NCBI RefSeq assembly: GCF_000381765.1
Contig: NZ_KB907077.1
Span: 62,001 to 126,000, forward strand
Reading direction: 5' to 3'
Origin: [Zimmermannella] faecalis ATCC 13722
GTDB taxonomy: Bacteria > Actinomycetota > Actinomycetes > Actinomycetales > Microbacteriaceae
Length of the DNA: 64,000 nt
A model generated the notes under the pieces. That model was not told the origin of the DNA, ran no database searches, and was given only the letters and a program-made list of their open reading frames with translations. This document shows, piece after piece, positions 35,368-44,968 of the stretch (the stretch's first letter is position 1; every line of letters begins with the position of its first letter). The position numbers and the translations under genes are program-made.

Positions 35368-37005
35368 CTACTTCGTGACCGTCGTGTTCGTGAACGTCAC
35401 GAGGTTGAGCGAGGGGTCGAGCTTGAAGCCCTCGACGCCGTCGCGGTAGGCGAACTGCACCGTCTGGTCGTAGAGCGGCACGACGTAGAAGTTCTCGACG
35501 AGGTAGGCCTGCACCTCGGCGTAGAGCTCGGCACGGCGATCGGCATCGGTGGTCGTGCCGGCCTCATCGAGCTTCTCGTCGAGCTCGGGATCGGCGACGC
35601 CCGTGTTGTTCGCGTGGTAGCCGCTCGGGGCGGGCGTGTTGCCGTCGGAGTGGTACACGATGCGCAGCACGTCGGCCGACGATTTCGAGTACGGCGCGAT
35701 GATCGCGTCGAAGTCCCACTCGCCGCTCGCGGCGTACCACGACGAGATATCGAGCTGTTCGATCTGCACGTCGAAGCCAACCTCGGCGGCCGACGCGGCG
35801 AGCTGCTCGACGAGCGACACCTCGGCGGGAATCGACTGGTTCGTCGAGAGCGGGAACGACACCGTGAGCGGCTCGCCGTCCTTCATACGAATGCCGTCGT
35901 CGTTGCGCTCGGTGTAGCCCGCGGCGTCGAGCAGCTCGTTCGCGCGCTCGGGGTCGGTCGCGAGCACGTCAGAGAACGACTGGCCCTCCCACTCGTCGAC
36001 GGCCTCGGGCAGCGACGACGAGAGCGGCGAGTAGGCCCGATCGAGCGTGCCGAAGTAGAGCGACTCAACGGCCGCATCGATGTCGGTCGAGATCGCGAAC
36101 GCCTCGCGCACCTGCGGGTCGTCGAAGGGCGCGCGCGTCGAATTCAGCTCGATGCGCGCGGTGGTGCCCGGGCGTGCCGCGACGAGCGTCGCGTATCCGT
36201 CTTGCTCGCTGAGCTGGCTCAGCGTGTCGGGCTGTACCTGGTCGATGACGTCGACCTGGCCGGCCTGCAGCGCCGCCGCGCGCGTCGCCGCGTCGGGAAT
36301 GAACCGCCACTCGAGGCGCTCGAGGCGCTCGCCCTCGGCGGGGGTTTCTTCGCCCGGCATGTTCGCGACGTGCGACTCGTTGCGCACGAGCGTCACCTGG
36401 TTCTGGCGCTCCCACGACTCGACCTTGAAGTAGCCGGTGCCGATCGGGTCTTCGCAGTTTTCGTCTTGGCCGCGCTCGAGGCCGGCCGGCGACATGATCG
36501 CGAGCCAGGTCTGCGCGAGCGACGCGGTGAGCGCCGAGTCGGGGGTGTTCAGGCGGAACTCGACAGTGTGGTCGTCGGTCGCGACGATCTCGTCGACCTT
36601 CGCGAGGGCGAGGATGCCCGTCGACGAGGCGGTGTCGGGGTCGCGCACGTGGTTCATGTTCGCGACCACCGCGTCGGCGTCGAACGGCGAGCCGTCGGAG
36701 AACTCGACGCCCTCCTTCAGCGCGACCGTGAGCGTGAGGCCGTCGTCGCTGAGCTCCGACGACTCCGCGAGCCACGGCACGATCTCGCCCGAGTCGTCGC
36801 GGGCGAAGAGCGACTCGAGCACCTGGTGGCCGAGCTCGGCCTGCGGCCAGTTGCCGCCGACGTGGGGGTCGAGGCAGTCGGGTTCCGACTGGCCGGTGGC
36901 GTAGACGAGCGTCGTGGTCGGTTGGTCAGCCGAGCACGCGGCGAGCGGCGCAAGAACTGCGAGACCAGCTGCCGCGGCGATCAGGCGCCGCGAAGAAACA
37001 TGCAT
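35368..37005 (-). CDS. ABC transporter substrate-binding lipoprotein (SBP family 5)
   Basis: A roughly 545-residue extracellular lipoprotein that binds a peptide or other ligand for the DppBC-like channel. Lipobox LAAC near residue 23, then PDCLDPHVGGNWPQAELGHQ, ESLFARDDSGEIVPWLAES and LTVALKEGVEFSDGSPFDADAVV of the SBP_bac_5 family. The ATG at 37005 is chosen because it lies exactly where transcription should begin from TAGGCT (37017-37012), making the message leaderless; an ATG at 37011 is only six bases upstream. Substrate cannot be read from sequence; a nickel or opine ligand is also possible. Confidence 0.92.
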   Translation of the reverse strand: MHVSSRRLIAAAAGLAVLAPLAACSADQPTTTLVYATGQSEPDCLDPHVGGNWPQAELGHQVLESLFARDDSGEIVPWLAESSELSDDGLTLTVALKEGVEFSDGSPFDADAVVANMNHVRDPDTASSTGILALAKVDEIVATDDHTVEFRLNTPDSALTASLAQTWLAIMSPAGLERGQDENCEDPIGTGYFKVESWERQNQVTLVRNESHVANMPGEETPAEGERLERLEWRFIPDAATRAAALQAGQVDVIDQVQPDTLSQLSEQDGYATLVAARPGTTARIELNSTRAPFDDPQVREAFAISTDIDAAVESLYFGTLDRAYSPLSSSLPEAVDEWEGQSFSDVLATDPERANELLDAAGYTERNDDGIRMKDGEPLTVSFPLSTNQSIPAEVSLVEQLAASAAEVGFDVQIEQLDISSWYAASGEWDFDAIIAPYSKSSADVLRIVYHSDGNTPAPSGYHANNTGVADPELDEKLDEAGTTTDADRRAELYAEVQAYLVENFYVVPLYDQTVQFAYRDGVEGFKLDPSLNLVTFTNTTVTK

Positions 37006-37011
37006 AGGCAT

Positions 37012-37038
37012 AGCCTAGCGGTTGTTACACGGCGTGTA
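37012..37038 (-). promoter_or_regulatory. Promoter and operator-like palindrome of the ABC operon
   Basis: On the minus strand TAGGCT (-10) lies six bases before the ATG at 37005. The spacer upstream holds a perfect dyad, TACACG-G-CGTGTA (37026-37038), and a weak -35 (TCTACA) overlaps its outer edge. A palindrome inside the core promoter suggests repression by a dimeric regulator. The nearest regulator gene is the TetR at 38093, but no link is shown. Confidence 0.55.
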
Positions 37039-37076
37039 GAAAAATTCGCCGTCGGGGAAATTCGGCCGGGGCCCGC

Positions 37077-37550
37077 CTAGAAGCGGCAGTAGTCGATGAG
37101 GTTCGTGATCTGGTCTTCGACCGCGTCGGCGCCCTCGGCGATCTTGTCGAACTCGACGAGAATCGTGCCGTTCTGCATCACCCGGTCGATCGTGTCGACG
37201 AGGTCGCCGCCCGTCACCGCGACCTCGTTGAGGTACTGCTCGAGCTCGACATCCTCGGCAACGTCGCGGAGCTCCTCGATGTAACCGATCGCCTCGCGGA
37301 TGCGCTCGAGCGTCGCGTACGGGTCGTCGCCAAAGTTCTGCGCCGCCTTCGAGACGATCTGGTTCGCGTACGCGAGCTCGCTCTCAACCGTCGCGCACGA
37401 GATCGCCGTCGGGGCCGGATGCGTGTCGCTCGGTTCGGGCGTGCCGTCGCCGTTCACGCCGGTGGGCGGGGCGACGTTGCAGCCGACGAGCACCGCCGCG
37501 GCAACGGCGAGGGTGGCGACGACGGAGAGGGCGCGATGCGGAGGCTTCAT
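37077..37550 (-). CDS. Small helical lipoprotein A
   Basis: 157 residues, signal peptide with lipobox LVGC, short Pro/Thr linker, then a helical domain that starts with a Cys (ISCATVESELAYA) and ends in DYCRF. Related to the neighbouring gene at 37566: both share C-x-x-x-E-x-EL, DP, EL-x-x-x-L, GDL-x-D and YC near the end, at similar spacing. The two Cys may form a disulfide closing the bundle. I do not recognise a named family. No function is claimed. Confidence 0.75.
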   Translation of the reverse strand: MKPPHRALSVVATLAVAAAVLVGCNVAPPTGVNGDGTPEPSDTHPAPTAISCATVESELAYANQIVSKAAQNFGDDPYATLERIREAIGYIEELRDVAEDVELEQYLNEVAVTGGDLVDTIDRVMQNGTILVEFDKIAEGADAVEDQITNLIDYCRF

Positions 37551-37565
37551 GACCTACTCATTGTC

Positions 37566-38018
37566 CTACGAATTTCCGGTGCAGTAGGTGTCGACCTCGT
37601 CCATCGCCGAAATGATGTCGGTGATCTTCGTCTGCAGGCTGCCCAGGTCGCCGAGAATCTCACCGCTCGTGACGCTGTCGAGCAGGTCGCCCGCCGCATC
37701 CTGCACCCCCTGCAGGTGCGACTTCAGCTCGGGGTCGCTTGTCGCCTCGGTGAGGGCGCCGAGCCGCTCGAATGCGTTCTGCAGCTCGCTGATAAAGCCG
37801 GCCGGGTCGCTGGCCGCCGAGTCGGACGCCGTCGAGACGTCGGAACCGATCGACTCGAGCTCGGCGTCGATGTTTTCGCAGGTGACCTCGCCCGAGAATG
37901 TCGCGGTGGTCTCGTTGCCGGAATCGCCCGACTCCGGCCCGACCGCGCCGCACGCGGTGAGGGTCAGCAGCGCCAGGGTCGCGGCCACGCCGGTGAGTGC
38001 GCGGGGAACGCGTCGCAT
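37566..38018 (-). CDS. Small helical lipoprotein B
   Basis: 150 residues, lipobox LTAC, short linker, then a helical domain (VTCENIDAELESIG ... DPELKSHLQGVQDAAGDLLDSV ... DEVDTYCTGNS). Paralogue of lipoprotein A, 15 bases upstream of it on the same strand, so the two are likely co-transcribed. GGAGG lies just before the ATG at 38018. It is read divergently from the TetR gene at 38093, whose 74-base shared region may contain a common operator, though I see no clear palindrome there. Confidence 0.75.
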   Translation of the reverse strand: MRRVPRALTGVAATLALLTLTACGAVGPESGDSGNETTATFSGEVTCENIDAELESIGSDVSTASDSAASDPAGFISELQNAFERLGALTEATSDPELKSHLQGVQDAAGDLLDSVTSGEILGDLGSLQTKITDIISAMDEVDTYCTGNS

Positions 38019-38092
38019 TAATCAGCCTCCAAGGAGTTACAGCAGGCGGCGGCTAGCATCCCACATAAAGACGTGAGAAGACGGAGTCGGGC

Positions 38093-38605
38093 ATGGAGCA
38101 GCGCAAGGGCCGAATCGGCCGACCAGCGGCATCGAGCCGAGTCACCCTCGAAGAAGCCGCCGGTGAGCTCGCGCTCGAGCGGGGTTGGGACGACATCTCG
38201 GTCGCCGACATCGCGGTGCGCGCGGGTGTCAGCCGCTCGTCGTTCTTCAACTACTTCACCGCGAAGTCCGACGTTATTTGGGCGAGCTTTGACGAGGCGG
38301 TCGGCGCGGCCGAAACCCTCGGCGAGGTGGCCGAGCGGCTCGAAGAATCGGGCCCGCCGGCCGCGCTCACGCACGCCGAGGCGATGGGCGCTCAGCACGC
38401 GATCACCGAGACCGCGCTCGGCCGTGCGCGAAAGCTCGTGCCGCTGTTCGCGAACCGGCCCTGTAGCGCGACCGAGCGTATCCACGCCGAGATGCGGGCG
38501 CTCGGCATCGTGCTGACGGTCGCCGAGTGGGCCGCCGAGGGCGTTGCCCGGCCGCCGCTCGGCGAACGCCTCGTCGAGGTGCTCGGCGACGACTGGAGCG
38601 CCTAG
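38093..38605 (+). CDS. TetR-family transcriptional regulator
   Basis: 170 residues, rather short for TetR. The helix-turn-helix is clear (ISVADIAVRAGVSRSSFFNYF, about 35-57). The C-terminal ligand domain is brief, with a WAAEG-like end. Divergent from the two helical lipoprotein genes, which are plausible targets; the peptide ABC operon lies further on. The ligand is unknown. Confidence 0.85.
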   Translation: MEQRKGRIGRPAASSRVTLEEAAGELALERGWDDISVADIAVRAGVSRSSFFNYFTAKSDVIWASFDEAVGAAETLGEVAERLEESGPPAALTHAEAMGAQHAITETALGRARKLVPLFANRPCSATERIHAEMRALGIVLTVAEWAAEGVARPPLGERLVEVLGDDWSA

Positions 38606-38677
38606 GGCCCGCCAGCCGGCTCGAGCGTCGGGTTTTCCGCATGCTGCGGCGTCGTGCGCCCGCCTAGCGTTGGGGGC

Positions 38678-39928
38678 ATGAAGGTCTCGTTCGCTCCCGC
38701 ACTCGTGTCGGTCGGCATGCTCGCGCTCTACGGCGTCGCGGTGCCGCTCGCCGGGCTCGCGGTGCTCATCGGCGGGCAGGCCGTCTCGTGGTCGATCGGG
38801 TCGAACGCGGTCGTGTTCGCGGTGGTGCTGCTGTTCCTCGTCCTGCTCGTGGGGTGCTCGCCGTGGCTGCTCGCGGGCGTCGCGCGGCTGCAGGAGGCGA
38901 TTTCGCGCGCGATCTTCGGGCTGCCGATTCCGCCGCACGCGCTGCAGCTGCGGCACGTGCACGGCGACCTCGCGTGGGGGCGGTCGTCACTCGCGCAGTT
39001 CACCGACCGGCGCAACCTCTGGGGGCTCGCGCACGCGGCGGTCGCCGCGGTGCTCGGCGTGCTCGTCGTGCTGCTCGGCATCGTGCTCGCGGCGGGCATC
39101 GGGCTCATCGCCGCGGCGACCGCGGCGCCCCAGGTGACGGTGTTCGGCTTCGGCGAGCGCATCGACCGCAGCGCGGCGATCACGCTCGGCGCGCTCATGG
39201 CGGTCGTCGCGATCGCGCTCGCGGTCGGCACGATCCTCGTGTTCGCGCTCGTCACCCGCGTCATGCTCGTGCCCTCGCGGGAGGCCGAGCTGCGCGGGCT
39301 CGCGCGGGCCGAACAGCAGCGGCGTTCGCACGCCGTGCAGGCCGCCGACATCGAGCGCGGGCGCCTCGAGCGCGACCTGCACGACGGCGTGCAGCCGCAG
39401 CTCGTCTCGATCGCGATGACGCTCGGCCTCGCGCGGCGAAAGTTTGACGACGATCCGCAGGCGGCCCGGGAGCTGCTCGACGAGGCGCTGCGCACGACGC
39501 GCACGACGGTGGGCGACCTGCGGGCGCTCGTGCGCGGCATGCGGCCCGCGATTCTCAGCGATAAGGGTCTGGATGCGGCGCTGTCGGCCCTCGCGTCGGC
39601 GAGTGCGATCCCGGTGCGGGTCGACAACCGCGTCGCCGGTCGTTTCGACGTGCAGGCCGAGCTCGTCATCTATTTCGCGATCGCCGAGTCGATCACGAAC
39701 GCCGCGAAGCACTCGGGTGCGACCCAGATCGACGTCGTGGTGCGCCGAGCCGACGAGCGCATTCGCGCCGAGGTGCGCGACAACGGATGCGGTGGGGCCG
39801 TGCGGGCGCCGGGCGGCGGCATCGAGGGAATCGGGGAGCGCGTCGCCGCGGCCGGCGGCGCCATGTCGGTGTCGAGCCCCGAGGGCGGCCCGACCGTGAT
39901 CGAGGTGATGGTGCCGTGCGAGTCGTAA
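38678..39928 (+). CDS. Sensor histidine kinase (HisKA_3 / NarL-type)
   Basis: A 416-residue membrane sensor with two pairs of transmembrane helices in the N-terminal half (about 5-65 and 115-205) and no periplasmic ligand domain. The dimerisation/phosphoacceptor motif RLERDLHDGVQPQLVSIAM (His about 240), N-box ESITNAAKHSGA and G-box GGGIEGIGERVAAAGG are intact. ATG 38678 has only a weak GGGGGC upstream and lies eight bases past a TAGCGT -10-like hexamer. It overlaps the response regulator start by 13 bases. Confidence 0.93.
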   Translation: MKVSFAPALVSVGMLALYGVAVPLAGLAVLIGGQAVSWSIGSNAVVFAVVLLFLVLLVGCSPWLLAGVARLQEAISRAIFGLPIPPHALQLRHVHGDLAWGRSSLAQFTDRRNLWGLAHAAVAAVLGVLVVLLGIVLAAGIGLIAAATAAPQVTVFGFGERIDRSAAITLGALMAVVAIALAVGTILVFALVTRVMLVPSREAELRGLARAEQQRRSHAVQAADIERGRLERDLHDGVQPQLVSIAMTLGLARRKFDDDPQAARELLDEALRTTRTTVGDLRALVRGMRPAILSDKGLDAALSALASASAIPVRVDNRVAGRFDVQAELVIYFAIAESITNAAKHSGATQIDVVVRRADERIRAEVRDNGCGGAVRAPGGGIEGIGERVAAAGGAMSVSSPEGGPTVIEVMVPCES

Positions 39929-40569
39929 TCTGCGAAGACCATGTGCTGCTGCGCGAGGGGCTCGTGCGACTGCTGCGCGAGGTGGGCCACGAGGTCGTCG
40001 CTCAGCTGCCCGACGTGCGGGGGCTCGCGGCAGCGGCCGCCGAGTGCGACCTCGTCGTGCTCGACGTGCGCCTGCCACCGACGTTCACGAACGAGGGCAT
40101 CATGGCCGCCCTCGAGCTGCGGGCCGCGCAGCCGCGGCTGCCGATTCTCGTGCTCTCGCAGTACGTCGAAGAGCGCTACGCGACCGAGCTCATCCGCCAG
40201 CCCGGTGCCGGCCTCGGCTACCTGCTGAAGGATCGTGTCGCCGACCTCGACCTCTTCGTCGACGCGATTGACCGGGTCGCCGCCGGCGAGCACGTGCTCG
40301 ACCCCGACGTCATCGAGCAGCTGCTCGCGCGCCGCGACCACGACGATCGCCTCGACGCGCTTACGCCGCGCGAGCGCGACGTGCTCAGCCTCATGGCGCA
40401 GGGGCGCTCGAACGCCGCGATCGCCGAGCGGCTGTTTGTGACTCCGGGTGCCATCGAGAAGTACATCTCGCAGATTTTTCAGAAGCTCGGCCTCGCGACG
40501 AACCGGTCGGAGAACCGGCGCGTGCAGGCCGTGCTCACGTATCTCGAACTCGAGGAGGGGCGCGCATGA
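39916..40569 (+). CDS. Two-component response regulator, LuxR/NarL type
   Basis: 217 residues. Receiver domain with the acidic pair in VVICEDH, phospho-acceptor Asp in DLVVLDVRLPP, a switch Ser in VLSQYV where Thr or Ser is usual, and the Lys in GYLLKDRV. The C-terminal LuxR helix-turn-helix contains LTPRERDVLSLMAQGRSNAAIAERL. The GTG at 39916 is inside the kinase gene, so the pair is translationally coupled. Its stop overlaps the next gene by four bases. Confidence 0.94.
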   Translation: MRVVICEDHVLLREGLVRLLREVGHEVVAQLPDVRGLAAAAAECDLVVLDVRLPPTFTNEGIMAALELRAAQPRLPILVLSQYVEERYATELIRQPGAGLGYLLKDRVADLDLFVDAIDRVAAGEHVLDPDVIEQLLARRDHDDRLDALTPRERDVLSLMAQGRSNAAIAERLFVTPGAIEKYISQIFQKLGLATNRSENRRVQAVLTYLELEEGRA

Positions 40570-41471
40570 CCTCGCTCTTGACCGAACCGCAGGCCGAAGC
40601 ACAACCGGGCGACGCGGTCGTGCCGGTGGGCGCACCGGGGCGCCGACGGAGCCACGTCTGGCTCGTGCGCGTGCTCGCCGTCATCGGGGTGATCGCGCTC
40701 GCGTTCGTCGCGGTGCAGGCGGGCCTCTACGCCTCGGCGCAGTCTCGCCTGAGCCAGATTGATTCGTCGGTGACGCTCGCGGAGCCGAACCAGATCGACG
40801 TGTCGCTCGCCACCAACGCGCAGTTCACGATTCAGAGCGACGATTATGTGACCGTGCCGACGTTGCAGGTGTTCGGCTCCGCGGTCGACGGGGTCTCGCC
40901 GTACGACGTCGAAGAACGGGCCGACGGCACCCTGCGCATCACGGCGAATCAGCGGGCGTCGCTGCCGGGCGAAGACGTCGGGGCGGAGCCCCTCACGAGC
41001 GCCGTGCTCAGCCTCCCGACCGGCGTCGCGGAGCGCGTGACGGTGCGCGCATCCGTTGCCGAAGGCGCGTTCTTTGACGTCTACTCGCCGCTGCACCGGC
41101 TCGAATACACGGGCAGCGGCGCCTGGTACCTCGACCTGCAGGGCGAACTCGACGAGGTGCAGATCTCGGCACCGTTCACGAACGTCACGCTCATCGGACC
41201 GATTCACGACGCCGAAATCGAGTGCGCGAGCCTCACTGTCGACTTCCAGGGCGAGCTGCCCGAGCACGCGACCCTCGACGCGAACGACTGGCTCACGGTG
41301 CGGGACTTGCCGCGCAACGAACCGGTGTCGATCGCCGGCACCACGAGCGCCGTCGACTGGTTCGTCGAGCAGGGGATCGAGGTGGTCGACCCCGCCGAGC
41401 GCATCCCAAGCATCGAGCTCGGCGACGCGATCACCGCCGACCTCATGGACTGGGACACGTCGAGCTGGTGA
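40566..41471 (+). CDS. Membrane-anchored beta-rich protein (DUF4097-like)
   Basis: 301 residues, one N-terminal transmembrane helix (about 32-55) after a short cytoplasmic tail, then an extracellular domain of short repeating beta strands (for example ERVTVRASVAEGAFFDVYS, WYLDLQGELDEVQIS) that looks like a beta-helix or DUF4097/DUF2807-type adhesin fold. It is translationally coupled to the response regulator and is probably the output or accessory sensor of the two-component system. Precise function unknown. Confidence 0.65.
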   Translation: MTSLLTEPQAEAQPGDAVVPVGAPGRRRSHVWLVRVLAVIGVIALAFVAVQAGLYASAQSRLSQIDSSVTLAEPNQIDVSLATNAQFTIQSDDYVTVPTLQVFGSAVDGVSPYDVEERADGTLRITANQRASLPGEDVGAEPLTSAVLSLPTGVAERVTVRASVAEGAFFDVYSPLHRLEYTGSGAWYLDLQGELDEVQISAPFTNVTLIGPIHDAEIECASLTVDFQGELPEHATLDANDWLTVRDLPRNEPVSIAGTTSAVDWFVEQGIEVVDPAERIPSIELGDAITADLMDWDTSSW

Positions 41472-41521
41472 GTTGCGGGCGGCGGCGTGCCGAGCGGCGC
41501 GGATGCGACTACGATTACCGC

Positions 41522-41700
41522 AACGACGTTGATCCGCTATCACCGGGGAGTCTTCGGAAGAACGGCCGGACACGGCTCACTAGAACCGAACGGGTTGGCC
41601 CGTCACAGCCGCAATGAAGTGGCAGCGTGAGCTGCAAACAGGGTGGTACCGCGCGCAAGCGTCCCTGCAACCTGGCAAACCAGTTATCTGCAGGAGACCA
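41522..41700 (+). promoter_or_regulatory. ileS T-box leader (actinobacterial, translational type)
   Basis: A -10 hexamer TACGAT (41510-41515) begins the leader. A short stem I follows with CGCTATCACCGGGGAG and TCTTCGGAAGAACGG; ATC at 41539-41541 is the likely isoleucine specifier. The T-box sequence AGGGTGGTACCGCG is at 41640-41653. No terminator with a T-run precedes ileS, and the Shine-Dalgarno lies just downstream, so regulation is likely at translation initiation, as known for actinobacterial ileS T-boxes. Uncharged tRNA-Ile would turn the gene on. Confidence 0.92.
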
Positions 41701-41704
41701 CCAC

Positions 41705-44700
41705 ATGAGCGCGACGTATCCCAAGTCGAACGGCTCGGCATTCGGCCCGGGCGCCGAGGTGCCGGCATCGCCCTCGTTCGCGAGCATCGAGCAGCAGGTG
41801 CTCGAGTTCTGGCGCACCGACGACACGTTCCAGGCGTCGATCGACCGCCGCGACGGCGCCGAAGAGTGGGTGTTCTACGACGGCCCGCCGTTCGCGAACG
41901 GGCTGCCGCACTACGGCCACCTGCTGACCGGCTACGCGAAGGACGTGTTCCCGCGCTACAACACGATGCGCGGCAAGCAGGTCAACCGCGTGTTCGGATG
42001 GGATACGCACGGCCTGCCCGCGGAGCTCGAGGCGATGAAGCAGCTCGGCATCACGACGAAGGACGAGATCGAGGAGATGGGCGTCGGCGAGTTCAACGCC
42101 GCCGCGAAGGCCTCGGTGCTCAAGTACACGCAGGAGTGGCAGGACTACGTCGAGCGCCAGGGCCGCTGGGTCGACTTCGAGAACGGCTACAAGACGCTCA
42201 ACCTCCCCTTCATGGAGTCGGTGATCTGGGCGTTCAAGCAGCTTTACGACAAGGGCCTCGCGTACGAGGGCTTCCGCGTGCTGCCGTACTGCTGGAACGA
42301 CGAGACGCCGCTGTCGAACCACGAGCTGCGCATGGACGACGACGTCTACCAGGACCGCCAGGACAACACCGTCACCGTGACGTTCCCCCTCACGGGTGCC
42401 CGCGCCGCTGAGCTCGGGATCGACGGTGTCTCGGCGCTCGCCTGGACGACGACGCCCTGGACCCTCCCGACGAACCTCTCGCTCGCGGTCGGCCCCGCGA
42501 TCGACTACGCCGTGCTGCCCACGGCCGACGGGCAGGCGACGTACCTGCTCGCCGAGGCGCGCATCCCCGCCTACCTCAAGGAGCTCGGCTACGAGTCGGC
42601 CGACGACGCGACCGCCGCCGTCACGACGCGGGTCGCCGGCGCCGACCTCGCCGGCGTCACCTACGAGCCCCTGTTCGACTTCTACACCGACACCGAGAAG
42701 TGGGGCACGGAGCGCGCCTGGCAGGTGCTCGTCGACGACTACGTCACCACGAGCGACGGCACCGGCATCGTGCACCAGGCGCCCGCCTACGGTGAGGACG
42801 ACAAGCGGCTGAACGACGCGGCGGGCATCCCGACGATCCTCTCGCTCGACTCGGGCGGCAAGTTCCTCGCCGACGTCGCGCCCGTCGCGGGGCAGCTCTG
42901 GTTCGACGCGAACAAGCCGCTCGTGCAGGAGCTCAAGGCGGCCGGTCGACTGTTCCAGCAGAAGTCGTACGTGCACTCGTACCCGCACTGCTGGCGCTGC
43001 AAGCAGCCGCTCATCTACAAGGCGGTCTCGAGCTGGTTCGTGCGCGTGACCGAGTTCCGCGACCGCATGGTCGAGCTCAACGAAGAGATCACCTGGGTGC
43101 CCGAGAACGTGAAGCACGGCCAGTTCGGCAAGTGGCTCGAGGGCGCCCGCGACTGGTCGATCTCGCGCAACCGCTACTGGGGGTCGCCAATCCCCGTGTG
43201 GAAGAGCGACGACGACAACTACCCCCGCGTCGACGTGTACGGCTCGCTCGACGAGCTCGAGCGCGACTTCGGCGTGCGGCCGACCGACCTCCACCGGCCC
43301 GCGATCGACGAGCTCGTGCGCCCGAACCCCGACGACCCGACCGGGAAGTCGATGATGCGGCGCATCCCCGATGTGCTCGACGTCTGGTTCGATTCGGGCT
43401 CGATGCCGTTCGCGCAGGTGCACTACCCGTTCGAGAACGAGTCGTGGTTTGACTCGCACTCGCCGGCCGACTTCATCGTCGAGTACATCGGCCAGACGCG
43501 CGGCTGGTTCTACATGATGCACGTACTCTCGACGGCGCTATTCGACCGCCCCGCGTTCAAGAACGTCGTGTCGCATGGCATCGTGCTCGGCTCCGACGGG
43601 CGCAAGATGTCGAAGTCGTTGCGCAACTACCCCGACGTGCGCGAGGTGTTCGACCGCGACGGCTCCGACGCGATGCGCTGGTTCCTCATCTCGAGCTCGG
43701 TGCTGCGCGGCGGCAACCTCATCGTCACCGAAGAGGGCATCCGCGAATCGACGCGTCAGTTCCTGCTGCCGCTGTGGTCGACCTACTACTTCTTCACGAC
43801 CTACGCGAACACGGCCGGCGGGCCGGATGCGCCCGGGTACGACGCCCAGTGGCGCACCGACTCGACGCACGTGCTCGACCGGTACATCCTCGCGAAGCTC
43901 CGCGAGACGATCGAGGCGGTGCGCGCCGACCTCGACGAGCTTGACGCGTCGAACGCGACAAACCGCCTGCGCGACTTCGCCGAGGTGCTTACGAACTGGT
44001 ACGTGCGCCGTTCGCGCGACCGCTTCTGGGAGGGCCGCGAGGGTGAGCGCGCCGACGACAACACCGCCGCGTTCGACACGCTCTACACCGTGCTCGAGAC
44101 GCTGTGTCGCGTCGCCGCACCGCTGGCGCCGTTCGTCACCGAGACCGTCTGGCGCGGCCTCACCGGCGAGCGCTCGGTGCACCTCACCGACTGGCCCGAC
44201 GCCGAGGCGTTCCCCGCCGACCCGTCGCTCGTCGCGTCGATGGATGCGGTGCGCGAGGTCGTGTCGTCGGGTCAGGCGCTGCGCAAGGCGCACCAGCTGC
44301 GCGTGCGCCTGCCGCTGCGCCGGCTCACGGTGCTCACCGATCGCGCCGACGAACTCGCCGAGTTCGCCTCGATCGTCGCCGACGAACTCAACGTGCGCGA
44401 GGTGCTCGTGCAGCCGCGCAGCGACGAGGCCGCCGCAGAGTACGGCGTCTCGCGCGTGCTCCGGGTGAACGCCCGCGCGGCAGGCCCCCGCATCGGCAAG
44501 CAGGTGCAGCAGGCGATCAAGGGCTCGAAGAGCGGCGACTGGCAGGTCGACGACGCCGGACAGGTCGTCGCCGGCGGCATCGCCCTCGAGCCAGGGGAGT
44601 ACGAGCTCGACCTGCAGGTCGCCGAGCGCCACGGCACCGAGGTGCTCGCGCTGCTGCCGAGCGGCGGCATCCTCGTGCTCGACGCCGAGGTGACCGACGA

Positions 44701-44968
44701 GCTCGCCGCCGAGGGCACCGCCCGCGACGCCGTGCGCGCCGTGCAGGACGCACGCAAGGCCGCCGGGCTCGCCGTGAGCGACCGCATCCGCCTCACCCTG
44801 CGCACCGACGACGCATCGGTCGCTTCGCTCGAGGCGAACCGCGATCTCATCGCAGGAGAGACGCTCGCCACTAGCCTTGAGGTGAGCGGCGGGGTCGCAC
44901 CCGACCCGGCCCGCGCATCCGTGGCACACAGCTACGGCGCACTCGAGATCGAACTGGAGAAGGCATGA
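41705..44968 (+). CDS. ileS: Isoleucyl-tRNA synthetase (type 2, large form)
   Basis: Class I synthetase that charges tRNA-Ile; 1087 residues. HIGH motif appears as PHYGHLL (about residue 69), the KMSKS loop as [17 protein letters not shown] (about 633), with the editing domain between and a long C-terminal region typical of the eukaryote-like IleRS2 group found in Actinobacteria. IleRS2 enzymes are often less sensitive to mupirocin; this is group knowledge, not a property read here. ATG 41705 follows CAGGAG. The stop overlaps folC by four bases. Confidence 0.97.
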   Translation: MSATYPKSNGSAFGPGAEVPASPSFASIEQQVLEFWRTDDTFQASIDRRDGAEEWVFYDGPPFANGLPHYGHLLTGYAKDVFPRYNTMRGKQVNRVFGWDTHGLPAELEAMKQLGITTKDEIEEMGVGEFNAAAKASVLKYTQEWQDYVERQGRWVDFENGYKTLNLPFMESVIWAFKQLYDKGLAYEGFRVLPYCWNDETPLSNHELRMDDDVYQDRQDNTVTVTFPLTGARAAELGIDGVSALAWTTTPWTLPTNLSLAVGPAIDYAVLPTADGQATYLLAEARIPAYLKELGYESADDATAAVTTRVAGADLAGVTYEPLFDFYTDTEKWGTERAWQVLVDDYVTTSDGTGIVHQAPAYGEDDKRLNDAAGIPTILSLDSGGKFLADVAPVAGQLWFDANKPLVQELKAAGRLFQQKSYVHSYPHCWRCKQPLIYKAVSSWFVRVTEFRDRMVELNEEITWVPENVKHGQFGKWLEGARDWSISRNRYWGSPIPVWKSDDDNYPRVDVYGSLDELERDFGVRPTDLHRPAIDELVRPNPDDPTGKSMMRRIPDVLDVWFDSGSMPFAQVHYPFENESWFDSHSPADFIVEYIGQTRGWFYMMHVLSTALFDRPAFKNVVSHGIVLGSDGRKMSKSLRNYPDVREVFDRDGSDAMRWFLISSSVLRGGNLIVTEEGIRESTRQFLLPLWSTYYFFTTYANTAGGPDAPGYDAQWRTDSTHVLDRYILAKLRETIEAVRADLDELDASNATNRLRDFAEVLTNWYVRRSRDRFWEGREGERADDNTAAFDTLYTVLETLCRVAAPLAPFVTETVWRGLTGERSVHLTDWPDAEAFPADPSLVASMDAVREVVSSGQALRKAHQLRVRLPLRRLTVLTDRADELAEFASIVADELNVREVLVQPRSDEAAAEYGVSRVLRVNARAAGPRIGKQVQQAIKGSKSGDWQVDDAGQVVAGGIALEPGEYELDLQVAERHGTEVLALLPSGGILVLDAEVTDELAAEGTARDAVRAVQDARKAAGLAVSDRIRLTLRTDDASVASLEANRDLIAGETLATSLEVSGGVAPDPARASVAHSYGALEIELEKA

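Noticed and set aside
36065-36775. Several long open frames within the ABC transporter genes on other strands
   Set aside because: High Arg/His/Ala composition with no family features is typical of third-position GC shadow frames.
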